A stretch of 64,000 bases of DNA, taken from the NCBI GenBank assembly GCA_900215285.1, contig OCMG01000004.1, positions 2,092,001 to 2,156,000 on the forward strand, given 5' to 3'. This document shows positions 49,977-58,280 of the stretch, in pieces. The notes under the pieces were generated by a model that made no database searches, had not been told where the DNA came from, and worked only from the letters and a program-made list of their open reading frames with translations. How positions within the stretch are numbered: the first letter of the stretch is position 1; the number at the start of each line of letters is the position of its first letter. Made by a program: the position numbers and the translations under genes. Source of the DNA: Ensifer adhaerens. GTDB taxonomy: Bacteria; Pseudomonadota; Alphaproteobacteria; Rhizobiales; Rhizobiaceae.

Positions 49977-50036
49977 CTGAAAAGATAATTTCAGAAACGA
50001 ATTGACATCGAATATTTTTTGAAGAACATTTTTCAG
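49977..50036 (+). promoter_or_regulatory. Promoter of the catabolic operon flanked by two CTGAAA/TTTCAG-type sites
   Basis: TTGACA (50002-50007), 17 bp, AACATT (50025-50030) is a good promoter. Upstream lies CTGAAA-N6-TTTCAG (49977-49994), a perfect 6-bp-arm repeat extended by TT/AA. Overlapping the -10 is an imperfect copy TTGAA...TTTCAG (50019-50036). Two sites around one promoter suggest repression by the adjacent MurR/RpiR protein; binding is inferred. Confidence 0.6.
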
Positions 50037-50060
50037 AAATGAACATGCTGGGAACTGACG

Positions 50061-50870
50061 ATGCGCAAGTGGGAAGGCGTCCTTTCGCCCGACGAGGGCG
50101 AAGCGTTCGGCGTGGAGATGGAAGAGGGGCAGGGCCCTTTCGTCATCGTCTGCGAACATGCCTCGTCGACCTTGCCGCGTTCCGTGGGCGACATGGGGTT
50201 GAGCGAAGAGGCTCGGCGCTCGCATATCGCCTGGGATCCGGGCGCGCTGGCCGTCGCAAGGCTTTTGTCCGACCGCTTCGACAGCCCGCTCGTGTTTCAG
50301 CGGTTTTCCCGCCTTGTCTATGACTGCAATCGGCCGCCGGAATCGCCTGCTGCCATGCCGGCCCAAAGCGAAGTGTATGTCGTGCCGGCCAATGAAAGCC
50401 TGCGCGGCGAGGCGCGCCTGGCGCGGACCGAAGCGCTCTACCGGCCATTTCATGCTGCCATATCCGCGCTGATCGACCGGCGCACCGCGGCGGGTCTTCC
50501 GACTTCGATCATCACGGTTCACAGTTTTACGCCGGTCTATTTCGGAGCGCCGCGTGCGGTCGAGATCGGAATTCTCCACGATGCCGACAGCCGGCTTGCC
50601 GATGCGATGCTGTCGGCGGTCTCTTCCCATTCGTCGTATGATGTTCGTCGTAACGAGCCATATGGCCCCGCAGACGGGGTCACGCATAGCCTTATCCTAC
50701 ACGGAATTTCCCGCGGAATTCCGAATGTGATGATCGAGGTCAGAAACGACCTCATCGCAGACCAGACCGGCCAAGGGGTCATGGCCGGATACCTGTCGGA
50801 GCTGATCGCGCAGGCGATCGGCCAGCAGGACAATAATAACAAGACCTTCGTGAATGTCAGAAGCCACTAG
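50061..50870 (+). CDS. N-formylglutamate amidohydrolase family hydrolase
   Basis: 269 residues, one PF05013-type domain. VIVCEHASSTLP near residue 30, a WDPGALAVARLLSDRF segment, VHSFTPVYFGAPRAVEIGIL (zinc-site region) and MIEVRNDLI are the family marks. Classical members release formate from N-formylglutamate in histidine breakdown. No hut genes are nearby, and here the gene leads a set with a gamma-glutamyl ligase, so cleavage of an N-glutamyl intermediate is a better guess. First gene of the operon downstream of the 49977-50036 promoter region. Confidence 0.9.
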   Translation: MRKWEGVLSPDEGEAFGVEMEEGQGPFVIVCEHASSTLPRSVGDMGLSEEARRSHIAWDPGALAVARLLSDRFDSPLVFQRFSRLVYDCNRPPESPAAMPAQSEVYVVPANESLRGEARLARTEALYRPFHAAISALIDRRTAAGLPTSIITVHSFTPVYFGAPRAVEIGILHDADSRLADAMLSAVSSHSSYDVRRNEPYGPADGVTHSLILHGISRGIPNVMIEVRNDLIADQTGQGVMAGYLSELIAQAIGQQDNNNKTFVNVRSH

Positions 50871-50924
50871 AATTCAATTGGACGACATTGGCGTCGGTAC
50901 GGCGCAAACAGGGGAACTGAAACG

Positions 50925-52493
50925 ATGAGTGACTACTCAGAATCAGACAAGAAGCAGGATCTCGCGATCCTGCATTCGATGGGCTATGCCCAGGAACTGG
51001 AACGGCGAATGAGTTCGTTCTCGAACTTCGCCATTTCCTTCTCGATCATCTGCATCCTTTCGGGCGGCATCAACTCGCTCGCGCAGGCGACGGCCGGTGC
51101 AGGCGGGGCCGCCATCGGCATCGGCTGGCCGCTCGGTTGTGCGATCTCGGCGGTCTTTGCGCTGGCCATGGCGCAGATTTCCTCGGCCTATCCGACGGCC
51201 GGCGGGCTCTATCACTGGGGTTCGATCCTCGGCAACCGCTTCACAGGCTGGGTGACAGCGTGGTTCAACCTGCTCGGCCTCGTCACGGTTCTCGGCGCCA
51301 TCAACGCCGGCACCTGGGGCTTCTTCTCGGGCTCCATCGGCCCGTGGCTCGGCATCAATGTCGATGCGACGACATCCGCCGGTTTTGCCAACCAGATCAT
51401 CTTCGTGGCGCTGATCACCGCGCTTCAGGCGCTGATCAACCATTTCGGCATCAAGCTGACGGCAAAGCTCACCGACCTGTCGGGCTATTTGATCTTCGTG
51501 ACCGCGATTGCGCTGACGCTCGTCTGCTTCTTTGGTGCCGCGCATTGGGATTTCAGCCGTCTTTGGACCTTCACAAACTATTCCGGACAGCCCGAAGCTT
51601 CCGCCGTATGGCCGAAAAGCGACAGCATCTGGTATATCTTCGCGCTGGGCCTGCTGCTGCCGATCTACACGATCACCGGCTATGATGCCTCGGCCCACAC
51701 GTCGGAAGAAACCGTCAAGGCGGCAGAATCCGTTCCGCGCGGGATGGTTTCCTCCGTCTGGTGGGCGGCTTTCTTCGGCTACATCATGCTCGTCGCCTTC
51801 CTGCTCGCCATTCCGGACATGAACGAAGCGGCCAAGCAGGGCTGGAACGTGTTCTTCTGGACGATGGACAGCGTGGCCAATCCGGTCGTGAAGAACATTC
51901 TCTACGTTGCCATCTTCATCTCGCAGTTCCTGTGCGGACTTGCGACGGTGACATCGGTGTCCCGCATGATCTTCGCGTTCTCGCGTGACGGTGGCCTGCC
52001 GTTCTCGAAGACGCTGGCGAGCGTCAGCCGCAAGTATCGCACGCCGTCAACGGCCATCTGGGTCGGCAGCACGCTTGCCGTTCTGTTCGTCTGGGGCGCT
52101 TCGCTGATCGAGATTGCCGGTTCGACCGCCTACACGATCGTCGTCTCGTGCACCGTCATCTTCCTGTTCCTCTCCTTCGCCATCCCGATCGCGCTCGGCA
52201 TTTTTGCCATCGGCACGAAGAAGTGGCCGGCAATGGGTCCGTGGAACATGGGCGCCGGCCTCTACAGGCTGGTGGGTGTTCTGGCCGTCATCGCGATGGT
52301 CGTGATCTTCATCATCGGTGTGCAGCCTCCGAACCAGTATGCCGCCTATATCACGGTCGGCTTCCTGATCCTGACGGGCATCGTGTGGCTTGTGTTTGAA
52401 AACAAGCGCTTCAAGGGTCCGCCGATCGGCGAGGAAGTCGCCAAGCGCCAGGCGGAAATTGCCGCCGCCGAACACGCGGTCGGCGAAACCTGA
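50925..52493 (+). CDS. APC superfamily amine/amino-acid permease
   Basis: 522 residues with twelve helices, of the amino acid/choline (ACT/GABA-permease-like) branch: FSNFAISFSIICILSGGINS in helix 1 and PTAGGLYHWGSILG, the conserved GGxYxW segment. Helix 6 region LPIYTITGYDASAHTSEET carries the family's GxDA-H-SEE motif. It probably imports the amine degraded by the following enzymes, a second uptake route beside the ABC system. It starts 54 bp after the hydrolase gene; a hairpin at 52514-52541 follows. Confidence 0.92.
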   Translation: MSDYSESDKKQDLAILHSMGYAQELERRMSSFSNFAISFSIICILSGGINSLAQATAGAGGAAIGIGWPLGCAISAVFALAMAQISSAYPTAGGLYHWGSILGNRFTGWVTAWFNLLGLVTVLGAINAGTWGFFSGSIGPWLGINVDATTSAGFANQIIFVALITALQALINHFGIKLTAKLTDLSGYLIFVTAIALTLVCFFGAAHWDFSRLWTFTNYSGQPEASAVWPKSDSIWYIFALGLLLPIYTITGYDASAHTSEETVKAAESVPRGMVSSVWWAAFFGYIMLVAFLLAIPDMNEAAKQGWNVFFWTMDSVANPVVKNILYVAIFISQFLCGLATVTSVSRMIFAFSRDGGLPFSKTLASVSRKYRTPSTAIWVGSTLAVLFVWGASLIEIAGSTAYTIVVSCTVIFLFLSFAIPIALGIFAIGTKKWPAMGPWNMGAGLYRLVGVLAVIAMVVIFIIGVQPPNQYAAYITVGFLILTGIVWLVFENKRFKGPPIGEEVAKRQAEIAAAEHAVGET

Positions 52494-52513
52494 CACCGTG
52501 ACCTCAAAGACAT

Positions 52514-52541
52514 GCGCTCCGGCTGTCGCTGGCCGGAGCGC
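52514..52541 (+). other. Hairpin between permease and ligase genes
   Basis: Perfect 10-bp arms GCGCTCCGGC (52514-52523) and GCCGGAGCGC (52532-52541) with an 8-nt loop, 20 bases after the permease stop. It is followed by CTTCAATCC, so no full T-run; partial termination or mRNA protection is likely. Confidence 0.65.
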
Positions 52542-52603
52542 CTTCAATCCATAAAGACAAAATGGGCCCGTGAACGGCCGATAGGGAACAGGGACAGCTT
52601 CTG

Positions 52604-53971
52604 ATGAGCGCCAAATACGATTTCGAGACCTTGAAGACGGACGTGGCTGAAGGCCGGATCGATACGGTTCTGGCCGTGCAGGTCGATATGCAGGGTCGGC
52701 TCATGGGCAAGCGCTTCCATGCGCAGTATTTCATCGATAGCGGCTCGCACGAAACGCATAGCTGCAACTATCTGCTGGCGACCGACATGGAGATGGAGAC
52801 GGTTCCGGGCTACAAGGCGACGAGCTGGGAAGCGGGCTATGGCGACTACACCATGAAGCCGGATCTCTCGACGCTGCGGCGGATCCCGTGGCTCGAAGGC
52901 ACGGCCATGGTCATCTGCGACGTGCTCGACCATCACACGCATGAAGAGGTCCCGCATTCGCCGCGCGCCATCCTGAAGAAGCAGGTCAAGCGGCTGGAAG
53001 CCATGGGCCTCAAGGCCTATATGGCCACCGAACTCGAATTCTTCCTCTTCGACCAGACCTATGACGACGCGCGAGAGAGCGGCTATCGCGACCTGCGTCT
53101 CTGCTCGGGCTATAACGAGGACTATCACATCTTCCAGACCTCCAAGGAAGAAGACGTGATGCGGGCGATCCGCAACGGGCTCTATGGCGCGGGCATCACG
53201 GTCGAGAATTCCAAGGGTGAGGCGTCCGCCGGCCAGGAAGAGATCAACGTCAAGTATGACGAGGCGGTCGTGACCGCCGACCAACATGCGATCGTGAAGA
53301 ACGGCGCCAAGGAAATCGCCTGGTCACGCGGCAAGGCGATCACCTTCCTCGCCAAGTGGAGCAACGCCGCCGCCGGCAGTTCGTCGCATATACACCAGTC
53401 GCTCTGGTCGCTCGACGGCAAGCCGATGTTCTACGATCCAAACGGCCGCTACGGCATGTCAAAAATGATGGAGCATTATGTGGCGGGCCTGCTCGCCCAT
53501 GCCGAGGAAGTGACCTATTTCCTCGCGCCCTATATCAACTCCTACAAGCGCTTCGTTGCCGGCACGTTCGCGCCGACCAAGGCCATCTGGTCGAAGGACA
53601 ACCGCACGGCCGGCTATCGCCTCTGCGGCGAAGGCTCGAAGTCGATCCGCATCGAGTGCCGGGTCGGCGGTTCGGACCTCAACCCCTATCTGGCGCTGGC
53701 GGCTCTTCTGGCGGCGGGTATCGATGGGATCGAAAAGCAGATGACGCTGGAAGACCCCTTCACGGGTGATGCCTACAAGGCGGGCGAAATTCGAGAGGTG
53801 CCAAAGACGCTTCGCGCTGCCACGGATGCGCTCAACACGTCTCAACTCCTGCGCTCGGCCTTCGGCGACAATGTCATTGACCATTATGTCCGCGCTGCCG
53901 AGTGGGAGCAGGAAGAATACGACCGCAAGATCACCGACTGGGAGGTGGCGCGCGGCTTCGAACGGGCGTAA
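52604..53971 (+). CDS. Glutamine synthetase-like gamma-glutamyl amine ligase
   Basis: 455 residues. Beta-grasp N-domain (about 15-115) with LAVQVDMQGRLMGKRF. Catalytic domain motifs: ATELEFFLF (metal site), a GQEEIN segment, AGSSSHIHQSLW (ATP/metal loop), KRFVAGTFAPTKAIWSKDNR and RIECRVGGSDLNPYLALAAL. The pattern is that of PuuA/gamma-glutamylpolyamine and gamma-glutamylethanolamide synthetases rather than housekeeping GlnA. The adenylylation Tyr loop of GSI is not evident. It should ligate glutamate to an amine with ATP. Flanked by hairpins on both sides. Confidence 0.9.
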   Translation: MSAKYDFETLKTDVAEGRIDTVLAVQVDMQGRLMGKRFHAQYFIDSGSHETHSCNYLLATDMEMETVPGYKATSWEAGYGDYTMKPDLSTLRRIPWLEGTAMVICDVLDHHTHEEVPHSPRAILKKQVKRLEAMGLKAYMATELEFFLFDQTYDDARESGYRDLRLCSGYNEDYHIFQTSKEEDVMRAIRNGLYGAGITVENSKGEASAGQEEINVKYDEAVVTADQHAIVKNGAKEIAWSRGKAITFLAKWSNAAAGSSSHIHQSLWSLDGKPMFYDPNGRYGMSKMMEHYVAGLLAHAEEVTYFLAPYINSYKRFVAGTFAPTKAIWSKDNRTAGYRLCGEGSKSIRIECRVGGSDLNPYLALAALLAAGIDGIEKQMTLEDPFTGDAYKAGEIREVPKTLRAATDALNTSQLLRSAFGDNVIDHYVRAAEWEQEEYDRKITDWEVARGFERA

Positions 53972-54063
53972 ACGAAGCGCGAATGTGCTTCGACGGTGCT
54001 GATATCTGCCAGCCGCGAAATCGGTGGGCCAAGCGTTGCGACGAACCTCAGGACAGGAATTCC

Positions 54064-54086
54064 CATCCCGCCGCAGGCGGGATGGA
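54064..54086 (+). other. Hairpin between ligase and aldehyde dehydrogenase genes
   Basis: Perfect 10-bp arms CCATCCCGCC (54064-54073) and GGCGGGATGG (54077-54086) with a 3-nt loop, 32 bases before the aldehyde dehydrogenase start. No T-run follows. Probable processing or stability element; it could also be a REP-like repeat. Confidence 0.65.
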
Positions 54087-54117
54087 TAGTTTAGAACACA
54101 AGATCAGGAAAAAGATC

Positions 54118-55500
54118 ATGACGATGATCCGATGCATTTCGCCGGTTGACGGTTCGGTCTATGCCGAACGTCCGGCGATGAATTTTGACGATGCCGCTGC
54201 AGCGGTTGCCCGCGCCCGCAAGGCGCAGAAGGACTGGGCGAAGCGCTCGCTGGAAGAGCGCGTGCAGCTGGTGCTGAAGGGCGTGGCGCGGCTGAATGAG
54301 ATGGCCGATGTCGTGGTCGAAGAACTCGCCTGGCAGATGGGCCGTCCGGTGCGCTACGGCGGCGAGTTCAAGGGCTTCAACGAGCGCTCCAACTATGTGG
54401 CGACGATTGCTGCTGACGCACTCGCTCCGCTAAAGGTCGAAAGCTCGGACAAGTTCGAACGCTATATCGAGCGCGAGCCGCATGGCGTCGTCTTCGTCAT
54501 CGCGCCGTGGAACTATCCCTACATGACCGCGCTCAACACGATCGCGCCGGCGCTGATGGCGGGCAACACGGTCGTGCTGAAGCATGCTTCGCAGACGCTG
54601 CTGGTCGGCGAGCGTTTCGTGCAGGCCTTTAACGAGGCGGGCGTTCCGGAAGACGTGTTCATGAACGTCTTCCTCGACCATGACACGACGACGAAGCTGA
54701 TTGCTGCCGGCTCGTTCAACTTCATCAACTTCACCGGTTCTGTCGAAGGCGGCCGCAATATCGAGCGCGCCGCTGCTGGCACCTTCACCGGCACGGGCCT
54801 CGAACTTGGCGGCAAGGACCCGGGCTATGTGATGGAAGATGCGGATCTCGATGCGGCCGTCGATACGCTCATGGATGGCGCGACCTACAATTCCGGCCAG
54901 TGCTGCTGCGGCATCGAGCGCATCTATGTGAACGAAAACCTCTATGACGAATTCGTCGAGAAGTCGGTTGCCTGGGTGTCGAACTACAAGCTCGGCAATC
55001 CGCTAGACAAGGAAACGACGCTCGGTCCGATGGCGCACAAGCGCTTTGCCGCGACCGTGCGCGAGCAGATTGCGCAGGCCGTTTCGAAGGGCGCCAAGGC
55101 GCTCGTCGATCCCAAGCTCTTCCCGGCAGACGATGGCGGCGCCTATATCGCACCGCAGATCCTTGTCGATGTCGATCATTCGATGGAGATCATGCGCGAG
55201 GAAACCTTCGGCCCGGCTGTCGGCATCATGAAAGTCAAGAACGACGCCGAAGCGCTCGAACTGATGAATGACTGCAAATACGGCCTCACCGTTTCGCTCT
55301 GGACGAAGGATGCGGAGCGCGCTGCCCGTCTCGGCCGTGACCTCGAAACCGGCACCGTGTTCATGAACCGCGCCGACTATGTCGATCCGGGCCTCTGCTG
55401 GACCGGCTGCAAGGATACGGGCCGCGGCGGCTCGCTCTCCATCATCGGCTTCCACAACCTGACCCGTCCGAAATCCTATCACCTCAAGAAGGCACTCTAA
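54118..55500 (+). CDS. NAD(P)-dependent aldehyde dehydrogenase
   Basis: 460 residues from the ATG at 54118 (AGGA upstream); the frame is open further upstream but overlaps the ligase gene and contains a palindrome. Motifs: FVIAPWNYPYMTALNTIAPA, NFTGSVEGGRNIERA, catalytic Glu in LELGGKDP and nucleophile Cys in SGQCCCGIERIYV, then EETFGPAVGIM. It should oxidise the aldehyde formed by the coupled alcohol dehydrogenase to an acid. The next ATG is one base beyond its stop, so they are tightly coupled. Confidence 0.93.
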   Translation: MTMIRCISPVDGSVYAERPAMNFDDAAAAVARARKAQKDWAKRSLEERVQLVLKGVARLNEMADVVVEELAWQMGRPVRYGGEFKGFNERSNYVATIAADALAPLKVESSDKFERYIEREPHGVVFVIAPWNYPYMTALNTIAPALMAGNTVVLKHASQTLLVGERFVQAFNEAGVPEDVFMNVFLDHDTTTKLIAAGSFNFINFTGSVEGGRNIERAAAGTFTGTGLELGGKDPGYVMEDADLDAAVDTLMDGATYNSGQCCCGIERIYVNENLYDEFVEKSVAWVSNYKLGNPLDKETTLGPMAHKRFAATVREQIAQAVSKGAKALVDPKLFPADDGGAYIAPQILVDVDHSMEIMREETFGPAVGIMKVKNDAEALELMNDCKYGLTVSLWTKDAERAARLGRDLETGTVFMNRADYVDPGLCWTGCKDTGRGGSLSIIGFHNLTRPKSYHLKKAL

Positions 55501-55501
55501 G

Positions 55502-56647
55502 ATGTCGATTACTGCAAACTGGAGCTACCCGACCCTTATCAAGATGGGGGCAGGGCGCATCAAGGAACTGGCTGATCACTGCAAGTCGCTCGGCATGAAG
55601 AAGCCGCTTTTGGTGACCGATCGTGGTCTCTCCACCATGCCGATCACCAAGCAGGCACTCGACATCCTGGAAGCCGGCGGTCTCGGCCGCGCGATCTTCG
55701 CCGATGTCGATCCGAACCCGAACGAGAAGAACCTGGAAGCCGGCGTGAAGGCCTTCAAGGATGGCGGTCATGATGGCGTCGTCGCCTTCGGTGGCGGCTC
55801 GGGCCTCGATCTCGGCAAGTGCGTGGCTTTCATGGCCGGGCAGACGCGTCCCGTCTGGGATTTCGAGGATGTCGGCGACTGGTGGACGCGCGCGTCCGTC
55901 GAAGGCATTGCGCCGATCGTGGCCGTGCCGACGACGGCCGGCACCGGCTCGGAAGTCGGCCGCGCCTCGGTCATCACCAATTCGGTGACGGAAACGAAGA
56001 AGATCATCTTCCATCCGAAGTTCCTGCCGGGCGTTACGATCTGCGACCCGGAGCTGACGGTGGGCATGCCGAAGCACATCACGGCCGGCACCGGCATGGA
56101 TGCTTTCGCGCATTGCCTGGAGGCCTATTCCTCGCCCTTCTACCATCCGATGAGCCAGGGCATCGCGCTCGAAGGCATGCGGCTGGTGAAGGAATATCTG
56201 CCGCGCGCCTATGCGGACGGCACGGATATCGAAGCCCGCACCCACATGATGTCGGCCGCAGCCATGGGCGCGGTGGCCTTCCAGAAGGGGCTCGGCGCGA
56301 TCCACTCGCTCAGCCACCCGGTCGGCGCGATCTACCATACGCATCATGGCACGACGAATGCCGTTGTCATGCCGCCGGTCCTGCGCTTCAACCGTCCGGC
56401 AATTGAAGACCGGATTGCTGCGGCTGCCGCCTATCTCGGGGTCGCCGGTGGCTTCAACGGCTTCTACGATTTCGTTCTGGGTCTGCGTGAAACGCTCGGC
56501 ATTCCGGACAAGCTCGCAGCGCTCGGCGTCAAGACGGATCGCATCGACGAGATGTCCGTTATGGCCGTGGCCGACCCGTCGACGGGTGGGAACCCGGTCG
56601 AGCTGACGGTCGAGGCGGCGAAGAAGCTCTTCCTCGAATCGATCTGA
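55502..56647 (+). CDS. Iron-containing alcohol dehydrogenase
   Basis: 381 residues, group III Fe-ADH. NAD site GGGSGLD (97-103). Metal-ligand region GTGMDAFAHCLEAYSS and GAIHSLSHPVGAIYHTHHG with the conserved Asp/His/His/His set. It oxidises primary alcohols with NAD+. Coupled to the aldehyde dehydrogenase, so alcohol to aldehyde to acid is the evident sequence. Last gene of the unit; a strong terminator follows at 56674-56703. Confidence 0.94.
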   Translation: MSITANWSYPTLIKMGAGRIKELADHCKSLGMKKPLLVTDRGLSTMPITKQALDILEAGGLGRAIFADVDPNPNEKNLEAGVKAFKDGGHDGVVAFGGGSGLDLGKCVAFMAGQTRPVWDFEDVGDWWTRASVEGIAPIVAVPTTAGTGSEVGRASVITNSVTETKKIIFHPKFLPGVTICDPELTVGMPKHITAGTGMDAFAHCLEAYSSPFYHPMSQGIALEGMRLVKEYLPRAYADGTDIEARTHMMSAAAMGAVAFQKGLGAIHSLSHPVGAIYHTHHGTTNAVVMPPVLRFNRPAIEDRIAAAAAYLGVAGGFNGFYDFVLGLRETLGIPDKLAALGVKTDRIDEMSVMAVADPSTGGNPVELTVEAAKKLFLESI

Positions 56648-56673
56648 TCGCTCCTAAAGCAATTCCTGAATTG

Positions 56674-56703
56674 AACGCCCGTGCGCATGCGCGGGCGTTT
56701 TTC
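56674..56703 (+). terminator. Terminator of the catabolic operon
   Basis: Perfect 8-bp arms AACGCCCG (56674-56681) and CGGGCGTT (56692-56699) with a run of five T. The rest of the 56648-56966 spacer holds the CtrA-type site and the parA-like promoter. Confidence 0.9.
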
Positions 56704-56854
56704 GTTGTGGATAGAGGGTTTCTCAGCAATCGTCTCGCGATGTCGCTCCAGCCTTGCGTAAGCCAATCCGCACACGCTTTTTCCAGGTTGTTCGAGATTC
56801 GTGTGCTGCGTCGTGGGCCTGTCGGTGTCGGATCGTTAATTGCTGCAGTCGGCA

Positions 56855-56870
56855 TTAAACGTCCGTTAAC
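56855..56870 (+). promoter_or_regulatory. CtrA-type binding site upstream of the ParA-like gene
   Basis: TTAA-ACGTCCG-TTAAC matches the full TTAA-N7-TTAAC consensus and continues CATG, giving the rhizobial TTAACCAT form. It lies 97 bp before the ParA-like start. CtrA is the alphaproteobacterial cell-cycle master regulator; binding is inferred from the motif. Confidence 0.65.
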
Positions 56871-56966
56871 CATGATTTACGCAATGTGTATCCGTCGCGA
56901 AGCGGCAATCGATGCATGGTCCTTCAAGCCGGATGGGGTTCCGGCGGGCCGACTAGGGGGTTTGGA

Positions 56967-57683
56967 ATGCCGGTCATTTCACTTGCAAATACAAAGGGCG
57001 GCGCAGGCAAGACGACGGCGGCTCTGCTGCTGGCCTCTGAATATGTCCGCCAGGGCTATCGCGTCGCCGTTCTCGACGCCGATCCGCAGAAATGGATCAC
57101 CAACTGGTACGAGACCGGGGGCAAGGATCCGAGCCTGACGGTGATTTCCGAAGTCACGGTCGCGTCGCTGCAGACGCATATCCGCGAGATGCGCGAACAG
57201 ATCGATTTCTTCATCATCGATCTTCCCGGTCAGCGCGATCCGCTGCTCGCCACCGCGCTTGGTCTTTCCGATCATGTGCTGATCCCGGTGCAGGGGTGCG
57301 CCATGGATGCCAAGGGCGCCGCACAGGTGATCGAACTACTGGCGCATATGAAGAACCAGGCCAAGATTTCGATTCCGCATTCTGTCGTGCTGACGCGCGT
57401 CAGTTCGATTGCGACGACGCGGGCGCTTTCGGCGATCAAGGATCTGCTCGTCTCGCGCGGCGTCAACGTTCTCGAAACGCCGATCTTCGAACGCTCCGCC
57501 TTCCGCGACATTTTCGATCTCGGCACGATGCTGCACAAGGCCGATCCGAGCCGCATCACCAATCTGGAAAAGGCGCGCGAGAATGCTCGTGTCCTGGCGC
57601 TGGAACTGAAGCGTCTGCTGCCGGCCAAGCGTCGCGAACAGCCGCTCGGTCTGGCCGCACGGCTGCGGCAGCGCGCCGCCTGA
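56967..57683 (+). CDS. ParA/MinD-type ATPase (VirC1-like)
   Basis: 238 residues from the ATG at 56967, six bases after AGGGGG; upstream in-frame starts add an unrelated N-terminus. Deviant Walker A SLANTKGGAGKTTAALLLAS (both Lys), Walker A' VLDADPQKW, Walker B FFIIDLPG. No adjacent ParB or centromere repeat is seen, so it is an orphan. The overall pattern recalls Agrobacterium VirC1 and polar-positioning ParA-like proteins. A CtrA-type site in its promoter suggests cell-cycle timing. Confidence 0.88.
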   Translation: MPVISLANTKGGAGKTTAALLLASEYVRQGYRVAVLDADPQKWITNWYETGGKDPSLTVISEVTVASLQTHIREMREQIDFFIIDLPGQRDPLLATALGLSDHVLIPVQGCAMDAKGAAQVIELLAHMKNQAKISIPHSVVLTRVSSIATTRALSAIKDLLVSRGVNVLETPIFERSAFRDIFDLGTMLHKADPSRITNLEKARENARVLALELKRLLPAKRREQPLGLAARLRQRAA

Positions 57684-57693
57684 TCCTGGCTCC

Positions 57694-57724
57694 TGACGCG
57701 GCCGACAAAGGTGCCGCCGCGTCA
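57694..57724. terminator. Hairpin between the convergent ParA-like and MarR genes
   Basis: Perfect 9-bp arms TGACGCGGC (57694-57702) and GCCGCGTCA (57716-57724) with a 13-nt loop, no clear T-run. Confidence 0.5.
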
Positions 57725-57735
57725 TCTCGTGCGCG

Positions 57736-58218
57736 TCAACCTGCAGATGGGCCGTTTGCCTTGGCGACCTTGGCCAGCCAGGACTTGATCGCGGCGCGCG
57801 CTTCCGGCGGAACATCCGACAGCATGGCGTCTTCCAAGGCATAGACCCGCTTCTTGGCCTCGGTCAGCAATTGCCTGCCTCGATCGGTCAGGGCCAGATG
57901 CTGGATACGTCCATGAATTTCATGGGCGCGCCGCTCGACCGTGCCCGACTTCAAGAGATTGGCCACAATCACGCTCATCGTCTGCGGCGTCAGGAGCGCC
58001 AGTCGCGCCAGGTCGGCATTGGAATGGCCGGGATAGGCGTCGAGCATCGTCATGACAGAGAATTGCGGATGGGTGATCTCAAGATCGGCCAGCGCCTGCT
58101 CGACGCGATAGCGATGGGCATTTGCCGCCTGACGCAGCAGATAACCGAAATGTCCGTCTTCGCCTCTCTTGCCTTCGCCTGCTTCAGGCAGGGGAGACTG
58201 CGTTGTGATCTTGCTCAA
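57736..58218 (-). CDS. MarR family transcriptional regulator
   Basis: 160 residues if started at the TTG at 58218; no ATG lies close, and the longer open frame crosses the operator and the divergent gene. Winged HTH at about 50-115: HSNADLARLALLTPQTMSVI and VERRAHEIHGRIQHLALTDR. Helical dimerisation ends. It is divergent from an AhpD-like gene with a 7-bp-arm inverted repeat between the starts, so it likely represses that gene and itself in response to oxidants or phenolics. Start codon uncertain. Confidence 0.83.
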   Translation of the reverse strand: MSKITTQSPLPEAGEGKRGEDGHFGYLLRQAANAHRYRVEQALADLEITHPQFSVMTMLDAYPGHSNADLARLALLTPQTMSVIVANLLKSGTVERRAHEIHGRIQHLALTDRGRQLLTEAKKRVYALEDAMLSDVPPEARAAIKSWLAKVAKANGPSAG

Positions 58219-58220
58219 TG

Positions 58221-58253
58221 TCAGAACTCTGATATGTTGTTCGTGTTCTGATA
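58221..58253. promoter_or_regulatory. Candidate operator between divergent MarR and AhpD-like genes
   Basis: Perfect 7-bp arms TCAGAAC (58221-58227) and GTTCTGA (58245-58251), 17 bp apart. TCTGATA also occurs twice as a direct repeat (58228-58234, 58247-58253). It lies directly before the MarR start and 28 bp before the AhpD-like start. Confidence 0.55.
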
Positions 58254-58280
58254 CTATAGGCAAGTTGAGAGGTTTCCAAG

